A stretch of 64,000 nucleotides of DNA. It comes from VRUE01 sp963707965. GTDB lineage: Bacteria; Actinomycetota; Thermoleophilia; Solirubrobacterales; 70-9. The translations under genes were made by a program, and so were the position numbers. The notes beneath the pieces are model-generated. The model was not told where the DNA came from. It worked only from the letters and a program-made list of their open reading frames with translations, and ran no database searches. The stretch is from contig CAVPRR010000007.1 in NCBI GenBank assembly GCA_963707965.1, positions 930,001 to 994,000 on the forward strand. The letters are read 5' to 3'. Positions 44,579 to 50,944 of the stretch are shown here, one piece after another (within the stretch, counting starts at the first letter, position 1; each line of letters opens with the position of its first letter).

Positions 44579-47500
44579 TGGATGCTGCCGTCCCCTACGT
44601 CGAGCTGCACGCTCACTCGGCCTTCTCCTTCCTCGACGGGGCCTCGACGCCGGCCGAGCTGGCCGCCGCCGCGGCCGAGCTGGGCTATCCCGCCCTCGCC
44701 CTGACCGACCACGACGGGGTCTGGGGCTCGATGGAGTTCGCCCACGCCTGCAGGGGCCTCGGCATCCACCCGATCACCGGGACCGAGTTGACGGTGGCGG
44801 CGATGGAGCCCGGGCGGGATCGCCGGCCGGCCGAGAGTCCCGCCGCCGGGTCGCTCGCTCATCTCACCCTGCTGGTCGAGAGCCCCTCTGGTTACCGCAA
44901 TCTCTGCCGGCTGCTGACCGCCGCCCACTCCCACACCCGCGACAGCACCGGCCGCACCGCAACACAGCCGTGGGTGACGCTGGAGCAGCTGGAGGCCCAC
45001 GCCGAGGGCCTCGTCTGCCTCTCCGGCTGCGCGCGCGACGGCGCGGTGGCCGGCGCCTGGGCTCGCGGCGGACCGGCGACGGGCGACGCTCGGGCGCGCG
45101 GCGGACCGGCAACGGGCGACGCTCGGGCGCGCGGCGGACCGGCCGAGGGAGCGGCACTGGCCCGCCGGCTGCTCGCCGCCTTCGGCCGCGACTCCTTCAG
45201 GGTCGAGCTGCAGCGCCCCTACTGGCGCCACGACCGGGCGCGCAACCGCTGGCTCGCCGGGCTTGCGGAGCGGCTCGGCGTGCCCTGCGTCGCCACCGGC
45301 AACGTCCACTCCCATACCCGCTACCGCGCTCGCCTTCAGGATGTCTTCGTCGCGGTGCGGCTGGGGACGACGCTGGAGGCCTCCGAGCCACAGCGCCGGG
45401 GCAACCCAACCTCCGTGCTCGCCTCGCCGCGCGCGATGGCCACCCGCTTCGCCGAGCATCCCGGCGCGGTCGCCGAGACCCTGCAGCTGGCCGAGCGCCT
45501 CCGCTTCGACCTGACCGAGGAACTGGGTTACCGCTACCCGGGCTCCGAGGATCCCGGTGCGGACCGCGAGCTTGCCGAGGCCTGCGGGGTGCGGTTGGCC
45601 GGGCGCTACGCAGGCTCACGGCGCCTGCTTGAGGCGGGGAAGCGGCTGGAGGAGGAGCTGAGGACGATCCGCAACCTCGGCCTCTCCGGCTTCTTCCTCC
45701 TCCACCGCGACCTGCTCGAGCTGGCCCGCGAGGTGGCGGTTGAGGTGCGCGGCCCGGAATCGGCCCGCTCGATCCTGCCCCCGGGACGCGGGAGGGGCTC
45801 CAGCGTCAGCTCGATCGTCTGCTACCTGATCGGCCTCTCCCATGTCGACCCGGTCAAGGCGGAGCTCTTCCCCGGGCGCTTCCTCAACGACGAAATCGCC
45901 GCCATGCCGGACATCGACCTCGACTTCCCTCGCGACATCCGCGAGGTGCTGATCCCCCGCGTCCACGAGCGCTACGGCGCCGACCACTCCGCCCTGGTCG
46001 CCGCCTTCCCCACCTACCGCCCGCGGGGCGCGGTGCGCGACCTCGGCAAGGCGCTGGCGCTGCCGCCGGCGGAGATCGAGCGGGTGGCGAAGACGGTCGG
46101 CTTCCACGAGCGCTCCGGGGAGATCGAGCGCGATGTCGTCGCCGCGATCGGCGCCCGCCGTGCCGCCTCGCCCGGCTGGCGCGCCCTTCTCGCCCTCTGC
46201 GGCGAGGCGATGGGCCTGCCCCGCCACGCCTCCCAGCACCCGGGCGGGATGGTGATCTCGACCCGGCCGCTGGTCGACGTCTGCCCGGTCGTGCCGGCGG
46301 CGATGGAGGGGCGGCAGATCGTCCAGTGGGACAAGGACTCCTGCGCCGACGCCGGCTTCCTCAAGATCGACCTGCTGGGGCTGGGGATGCTCTCCGTGGT
46401 CGAGCGCTGCGTCGAGGAGATCGGCCGGGCGCGGGGCGAGTGGCTCGACCTCTCGCGCATCCCGCTCGACGACCCCGAGACCTTCGAGTCGATCCGCGCG
46501 GCGAAGACGACCGGCGTCTTCCAGATCGAGAGCCGCGCCCAGATGCAGATGCTGCCGCGCACCCAGCCCCGCGACATCGAGGACCTCACCGTGCAGGTGG
46601 CGCTGGTCCGCCCCGGCCCGATCCAGGGCGGCGCCGTCCACCCCTACATCGAGCGCCGCAAGCGGCTGCGCGAGGACCCCGGCTTCGAGGTCCCCTACGA
46701 CCACCCGCTGCTGGAGCCTGTGCTGCGCGAGACCCTCGGCACGATCGTCTTCCAGGAGCAGGTGATCGAGGTGGCGATGGCGCTGGCGGGCTTCAGCTCC
46801 GCGGAGGCGGAGGGGCTGCGGCGGGCGATGAGCCGCAAGCGCTCCGAGGCGGCGCTGAGCGCCCACCACGAGCGCTTCGTCGAGGGGGCCGCTGAGCGCG
46901 AGGTGCCGGTGGAGACGGCGGAGCGGGTCTGGGAGCAGATTCAGGGCTTCTCGGGCTTCGGCTTTCCCAAGGCGCACTCGGTGGCCTTCGGCCTGCTCGC
47001 CTACCAGTCGGCCTGGCTGCGGCTCCATCACGCCCCGGAGTTCCTCTGCTCGCTGCTGAACGAGCAGCCGATGGGCTTCTACCCGCCCGACGCGCTGGTC
47101 CACGAGGCCCAGCGCCGCGGCGTGCGGCTGGCCGGCCCCGACGCCAACCGCAGCCGCGTCCTCTGCCACGTCGAATCCCCCCGCGACCGCCGCCAACACC
47201 GCGACCGCCGCCAACACCGCGACCGCCGCCAACACCCCGACCGCCGCCAACACCGCGACCGCAGCCAACACCCCGACCGCCGCCGACGGGACGGAAATGC
47301 ACCTATGTGGTGGGAAATCGGCCCGTCGGCAGGCGACCTCGATCGACGGGACGGAAATGCACCTATGTCGTCTGTTTCCGTCCCGTCGGCAGGGGAAGAG
47401 GAGCTGCGGGGCGGGTTGGTCGTGCGAATCGGGCTCGGCTATGTGAAGGGGGTGCGCGAGGAGGAGATGGAGAGCCTGGTTCGCGAGCGTGACCGGGACG

Positions 47501-48390
47501 GGCCCTACCGGGGGATCGCCGATCTCGCCTCCCGCTCGGGCGCGGGTCGCGACGGGTTGGAGCGCCTCGCCTGGGCCGGCGGTCTGGACCGGCTTGTCGG
47601 CAATGAGGGCTCTCGGCCCGCCGGCGCTGGAGCGCGGGGCCCCGGCAGGCGGGAGGCTCTCTGGGAGACCGGTGTCATGGGGACGGGAGTGCGGCACGAG
47701 GCCGGCATGCAGATGGCACTTCCGCTGGAGACGTCCGGCGCACCGCGGCTGGATCCCCTGGGAGATTGGGAGAAGGCGATCGCCGATTACCGCTCGATCG
47801 GGATGACGCTTGGCGAGCACCCGATGGCGCTGATGCGCGCCGCCCTTGGGCCGGAGCTGTCCCGCAGCACCGACCTCGAGAGGCTCCCGGACGGCGGGGC
47901 GGTGGAGGTGGCGGGGATGGTCGTCGCCCGCCAGCGCCCCGAGACCGCAAAGGGGATTGTCTTCATGCTGCTCGAAGACGAGCGTGGCACCGTAAACCTG
48001 ATCGTGCCTCCGCCGGTCTACGAGCGCCACCGCGCCCTCGTTCGCACCGCTCCACTGGTTCGCGCCAGGGGCAAGCTCGAGCGCCGCGAGGGCACCACCA
48101 ACGTCTTCGTCTTCGAGCTTGCCGCCCTGGAGCACACCAGGGGAGCGACTCCGTCCCCTGCGGAAGGCGGTCCGGCGGAAGGCGCCCCGAGCTCCCCTGC
48201 GGAGGGGGGCCCGCACTCAGGGGAAGGAGCTCCCAACGCGGAGGAGAGTGTCCCGAGACACAGGCGCCGCTCGCGCCGGCCGGGTTCCCCTTCCGAGTCG
48301 ACCAGGGACCGCCGCCTCCTCCGCGAACGTGCCCTTGCCGAGCTGCGCGCGGTTGCGCCTGCCGGCCACAGCTTCGGCCGCCGGAGATGA
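44578..48390 (+). CDS. dnaE2: Error-prone DNA polymerase DnaE2 with repeat insertions
   Basis: 1270 residues; family members are usually about 1050-1100. The PHP domain starts VPYVELHAHSAFSFLDGAST. The polymerase core shows GRGRGSSVSSIVCYLIGLSH, the catalytic PDIDLDFPRDIREVLIPRV, RHASQHPGGMVISTRPL, KIDLLGLGMLS, TTGVFQIESRAQM and FPKAHSVAFGLLAYQSAW. An OB-fold region follows (VEVAGMVVARQRPETAKGIV). The extra length comes from three in-frame insertions: 11-residue repeats near residue 165, hexapeptide repeats plus two palindrome-derived peptides near 868-940, and a Gly/Pro/Glu-rich stretch near the C-terminus. Role: translesion synthesis with ImuB after SOS induction. Start overlaps the DUF6504 stop. 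Confidence 0.93.
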   Translation: MDAAVPYVELHAHSAFSFLDGASTPAELAAAAAELGYPALALTDHDGVWGSMEFAHACRGLGIHPITGTELTVAAMEPGRDRRPAESPAAGSLAHLTLLVESPSGYRNLCRLLTAAHSHTRDSTGRTATQPWVTLEQLEAHAEGLVCLSGCARDGAVAGAWARGGPATGDARARGGPATGDARARGGPAEGAALARRLLAAFGRDSFRVELQRPYWRHDRARNRWLAGLAERLGVPCVATGNVHSHTRYRARLQDVFVAVRLGTTLEASEPQRRGNPTSVLASPRAMATRFAEHPGAVAETLQLAERLRFDLTEELGYRYPGSEDPGADRELAEACGVRLAGRYAGSRRLLEAGKRLEEELRTIRNLGLSGFFLLHRDLLELAREVAVEVRGPESARSILPPGRGRGSSVSSIVCYLIGLSHVDPVKAELFPGRFLNDEIAAMPDIDLDFPRDIREVLIPRVHERYGADHSALVAAFPTYRPRGAVRDLGKALALPPAEIERVAKTVGFHERSGEIERDVVAAIGARRAASPGWRALLALCGEAMGLPRHASQHPGGMVISTRPLVDVCPVVPAAMEGRQIVQWDKDSCADAGFLKIDLLGLGMLSVVERCVEEIGRARGEWLDLSRIPLDDPETFESIRAAKTTGVFQIESRAQMQMLPRTQPRDIEDLTVQVALVRPGPIQGGAVHPYIERRKRLREDPGFEVPYDHPLLEPVLRETLGTIVFQEQVIEVAMALAGFSSAEAEGLRRAMSRKRSEAALSAHHERFVEGAAEREVPVETAERVWEQIQGFSGFGFPKAHSVAFGLLAYQSAWLRLHHAPEFLCSLLNEQPMGFYPPDALVHEAQRRGVRLAGPDANRSRVLCHVESPRDRRQHRDRRQHRDRRQHPDRRQHRDRSQHPDRRRRDGNAPMWWEIGPSAGDLDRRDGNAPMSSVSVPSAGEEELRGGLVVRIGLGYVKGVREEEMESLVRERDRDGPYRGIADLASRSGAGRDGLERLAWAGGLDRLVGNEGSRPAGAGARGPGRREALWETGVMGTGVRHEAGMQMALPLETSGAPRLDPLGDWEKAIADYRSIGMTLGEHPMALMRAALGPELSRSTDLERLPDGGAVEVAGMVVARQRPETAKGIVFMLLEDERGTVNLIVPPPVYERHRALVRTAPLVRARGKLERREGTTNVFVFELAALEHTRGATPSPAEGGPAEGAPSSPAEGGPHSGEGAPNAEESVPRHRRRSRRPGSPSESTRDRRLLRERALAELRAVAPAGHSFGRRR
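45059..45150. repeat. 33-bp tandem repeat in dnaE2
   Basis: Nearly three copies of a unit encoding ARGGPATGDAR, in the region after the PHP domain. The units keep the reading frame. Confidence 0.75.
47182..47289. repeat. Six 18-bp tandem repeats in dnaE2
   Basis: Units of the form CGCGACCGCCGCCAACAC start at 47182, 47200, 47218, 47236, 47254 and 47272 and encode RDRRQH-type hexapeptides between the polymerase core and the OB-fold region. Confidence 0.85.
47284..47390. repeat. Two copies of a palindromic element in dnaE2
   Basis: Copy 2 (47344-47390) has perfect 14-bp arms: CGACGGGACGGAAA at 47344 and its complement ending at 47388, around a 17-bp loop. Copy 1 (47284-47330) shares the first 25 bp and the final CCCGTCGGCAG but its right arm is degraded. 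Both stay in frame and encode RDGNAPM...PSAG peptides. Confidence 0.85.
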
Positions 48391-48403
48391 CCGCCATCTC
48401 CGG
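48381..48403 (+). terminator. Hairpin at the dnaE2 stop
   Basis: CCGGAGATG and CATCTCCGG (9 bp, perfect) flank a five-base loop and include the dnaE2 stop codon. No T-run follows. Three more CCGGAGATGA or CCATCT fragments lie in the next 60 bp, so this may be a repeat family rather than a terminator. Confidence 0.45.
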
Positions 48404-48497
48404 AGGCGACTGCCATCTGCCGGAGATGACTGCCTCTGGCCGGAGATGAGCAAGCCATCTGCTCGCGAGGTGGCACCCCTCTGAAGCTGCTGGTCGC

Positions 48498-49302
48498 TCA
48501 GCTGGACGCCCGCGCTCTGTGGCCCGCGAAGTCCGGTTCGCGCTTCTCGTTGAACGCCTGCACTCCCTCCTGCGCCTCCTCGGAGTCGACGAACAGCTCG
48601 AGGCCCGCGAAGGCGACGTGCTGGAGGCCGGCCATGTGCTCGGTGTCGGCGTTGAACGACTGCTTGAGGAAGCGCAGAGCGGTGGGGGACAGCGCGAGGA
48701 CCTCGTCGGCCCAGCTTCGAACCTCGGCCCGCAGCTCTGCGGCCGGGACGACCTTGTTGACCAGGCCCCAGCGCTCCGCCGTCTCGGCGTCGTAGCGGCG
48801 GCAGAGGAACCAGATCTCCCGCGCCCGCTTCTCCCCGACCACGCGGGCCAGGTAGTTGGAGCCGAAGCCCGCGTCGAAGGAGCCGACGCGCGGCCCGTTC
48901 TGGCCGAAGATCGCCCCCTCGGCGGCAATCGTCAGGTCGCAGAGAACGTGCAGGACGTGGCCGCCGCCGATCGCAAAGCCGTTGACCGCGGCGATCACCG
49001 GCTTCGGCACTTCGCGGATCAACCGGTGCAGGTACTCGACCTCGAACAGGCCACTCTCTGAGGGCCCGTAGTCGCCCGACTCGTTTCGCTGCTTCTGATC
49101 GCCGCCGGCGCAGAAGGCCCGCTCCCCCGCGCCGGTGAGGCAGACAACCCCCACGTCCTCGCTCGCCCAGGCCCGTTTGAAGCAGTGGATCAGCTCATCG
49201 ACGGTGCGGCCGCGGAATGAGTTCATCCGCTCGGGCCGGTTGATCGTGATCCAGGCGAGGCCCTCCTCGACCTCGTAGCGTGACGTCTGTCAGCTCATCC
49301 AT
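48498..49302 (-). pseudogene. badI: MenB/BadI-type crotonase (probable ring-cleaving hydrolase), frameshifted near N-terminus
   Basis: From the ATG ending at 49302 (AGGAG ribosome-binding site) the protein starts MDELTDVT. One extra base near 49268 breaks the frame, which then resumes YEVEEGLAWITINRPERMNS and continues intact to 48498. Signatures: AFCAGGDQKQR, VNGFAIGGGHVLHVLCDLTI, FGQNGPRVGSFDAGFGSNYL and EIWFLCRRYDAETAERWGLV. This is the MenB/BadI branch. The ending QEGVQAFNEKREPDF and the divergent badH-like neighbour favour BadI (2-ketocyclohexanecarboxyl-CoA hydrolase, ring cleavage) over MenB (menaquinone). A translation start at a later ATG (49226) would lose a core strand. Confidence 0.75.
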
Positions 49303-49345
49303 GCGATCTCCTCGGTAGGTGTTGGCCCCGCTAGGCTAGTCGCGC

Positions 49346-50116
49346 TTGACGGAGCGAATTGCCCTGGTCAGTGGCGGCGGCGGCGGGATCGGCCGCGCGA
49401 TCTCGCTGGCCCTGGCGGCGGACGGCCGTGCAGTCGCTGTTGCCGATCTGCGCTCCGATGCCGCGAGCAGACCGTGACCGCCATCGAGCAGGTGACCGCC
49501 ATCGAGCAGGTGGGGGCAGGGCGCTCGCGGTGCAGCTCGACGTCACCGACAGCGCATCGGTGACCGCCGCGGTCGAGGAGACGACCTCGAAGCTCGGCCC
49601 GGTCGACGTCCTGGTCAACAACGCCGGTTGGGACGAGCTCGTTCCCTTTCTGGACACCGACGAGGACTTCTGGGACCGGGTGATCGAGATCAACTTCAAG
49701 GGGTGCCTGCGGCTGACCTCGGCGGTGCTCAGGGCATGGCCGAGCGGGGCTGGGGGCGAGTGGTCAACATCGGCTCGGACGCCGGCCGAGTCGGCTCCTC
49801 GCTCGAGTCGGTCTACGCCGGCGCCAAGGGCGCGGTGATCGCTTTCACCAAGACAATCGCCCGCGAAGTCGCCACCACCGGGGTGACCGCGAACGTCGTC
49901 TGCCCGGGGCCCACCCGCACACCGTTGCTGGAGGGGATGACCGCGGCTGGCGGCGCCGGCGAGAAGCTGGTCGGCTCGCTCGAGCGGGCGATCCCGATGC
50001 GCCGCCTCGGCGAGCCCGAGGACGTCGCCTCCGCGGTCGCCTTCTTCGCCTCCGAGCCCGCCGGCTTCATCACCGGCCAGACGCTCTCGGTGAGCGGCGG
50101 CCTGACCATGGCCTAG
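49346..50116 (+). pseudogene. badH: SDR dehydrogenase, BadH-like, several frameshifts
   Basis: TTG start then RIALVSGGGGGIGRAISLAL (NAD-binding), frame lost near 49467. After an 18-bp tandem duplication (49475-49510, VTAIEQ twice) and another shift it reads VQLDVTDSASVTAAVEETTS and VDVLVNNAGWDELVPFLDTD. A third shift near 49735 leads to GWGRVVNIGSDAGRVGSS, the catalytic VYAGAKGAVIAFTKTIARE and FITGQTLSVSGGLTMA. The GWDxxxPF and SDAGRVGSS segments and the ending resemble BadH (2-hydroxycyclohexanecarboxyl-CoA dehydrogenase). Divergent from the badI-like gene, as expected for a cyclohexanecarboxylate pathway. Conserved blocks argue that the shifts are sequencing errors. Confidence 0.72.
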
Positions 50117-50225
50117 TTCTTCGCCGTGACGTGCCTCACCACGTTCCGAACGCCGTGAAGTAGGTCCGGGCCGAAAACGGATCTACATCTCACCTCATTT
50201 CTGACCCAAGCGACGCTGCAGACTG

Positions 50226-50272
50226 GCGCGTTCGCTGTTACTGGCGCTGAGCGCCAGTAAAGGCGAACGCGC
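50226..50272. repeat. 47-bp palindrome, first of a pair
   Basis: GCGCGTTCGC pairs with GCGAACGCGC, and inside TTACTGGCGCT pairs with AGCGCCAGTAA. It lies between two converging genes and may serve as a bidirectional terminator. Confidence 0.8.
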
Positions 50273-50301
50273 GGGGCAAGCACGCTCCCGCTTCGCCCCG
50301 T

Positions 50302-50340
50302 GTTCGTCTTTATTGGCGCTCAGCGCCAGTAAAGACGAAC
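50302..50340. repeat. 39-bp palindrome, second of a pair
   Basis: GTTCGTCTTTA pairs with TAAAGACGAAC around TTGGCGCTCAGCGCCAG, with one weak pair. It shares the GGCGCT-AGCGCC core with the element at 50226-50272. Confidence 0.8.
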
Positions 50341-50405
50341 GGCCTAGCGGCGGTTGGCGATGGGACGCCCAGCCTGGCCTTCGGTTCCGGCCACTCCCTG
50401 GATGC

Positions 50406-50843
50406 TCAGGAAGAGGACGCTTCCTCGGCCGCCGCGATGGCCGCGGCAAGACGGGCGAGACTGGCGGCGGAGAGGGCGTCTTCCACCTTCGGGAAGAGCT
50501 GGCGCTCCTCGAAGCGAACGTGGTCGTGCAGAAGCTGGCCTAACTGTTGGGCCTCCTCGAGGGTGGCTTCGCCCGCCTCGAGCCGCAAGGCCTCGCGGCG
50601 AATCGAGAGGTGCTCGTCAAGCATCCGGGCGACGCCGTCATGGTCCACCTCGCCATGCACCGCCCAGGCGGGAAGCAGCACCTCCTCCTCGATCCGGAAA
50701 TGGCGCACCCCGTCGCCATGCCAGAAGTCGAGGAAGGCCTGTGTTGCCTCGTCGAGCTCGCCGGCCTCGCGCAGCTTTTTAGCGGTGAGCAGGGCGGCAA
50801 GGTGCTCGCGTGAGAGGGGGCGAAGCGCCTCAGCTCGTTTCAT
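50406..50843 (-). CDS. Hemerythrin HHE-domain protein
   Basis: 145 residues. Histidines and acidic residues are spaced as in hemerythrin-like four-helix bundles: SREHLAALLTAKKL, FWHGDGVRHFRIEEEVLLPA, MLDEHLSIRREAL and LHDHVRFEERQLFPKVE. Family knowledge: di-iron proteins that bind oxygen or nitric oxide or act in iron/redox sensing. The start codon lies in the last unit of a 22-bp tandem repeat array that forms its upstream region. The gene follows the acetone-carboxylase-like genes on the same strand. Confidence 0.88.
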   Translation of the reverse strand: MKRAEALRPLSREHLAALLTAKKLREAGELDEATQAFLDFWHGDGVRHFRIEEEVLLPAWAVHGEVDHDGVARMLDEHLSIRREALRLEAGEATLEEAQQLGQLLHDHVRFEERQLFPKVEDALSAASLARLAAAIAAAEEASSS

Positions 50844-50944
50844 GCGTCACGGGGAAGGTCGTCATGCGTCACGGGGAAGGTCGTCATGCGGATCAGGGCA
50901 GATCGTCATGCGGATCAGGGCAGATCGTCATGCGGATCAGGGCA
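50842..50944. repeat. Five 22-bp tandem repeats upstream of the hemerythrin gene
   Basis: Units start at 50842, 50864, 50886, 50908 and 50930 (last one partial). The first two read ATGCGTCACGGGGAAGG plus TCGTC; the rest ATGCGGATCAGGGCAGA plus TCGTC. The array spans from the hemerythrin start codon to the stop of the hydantoinase B-like gene. It could be an iteron-like operator or an expanding repeat. Confidence 0.85.

Noticed and set aside
45616..48216. 866-residue minus-strand frame
   Set aside because: Antisense to dnaE2, which carries all catalytic motifs on the plus strand.
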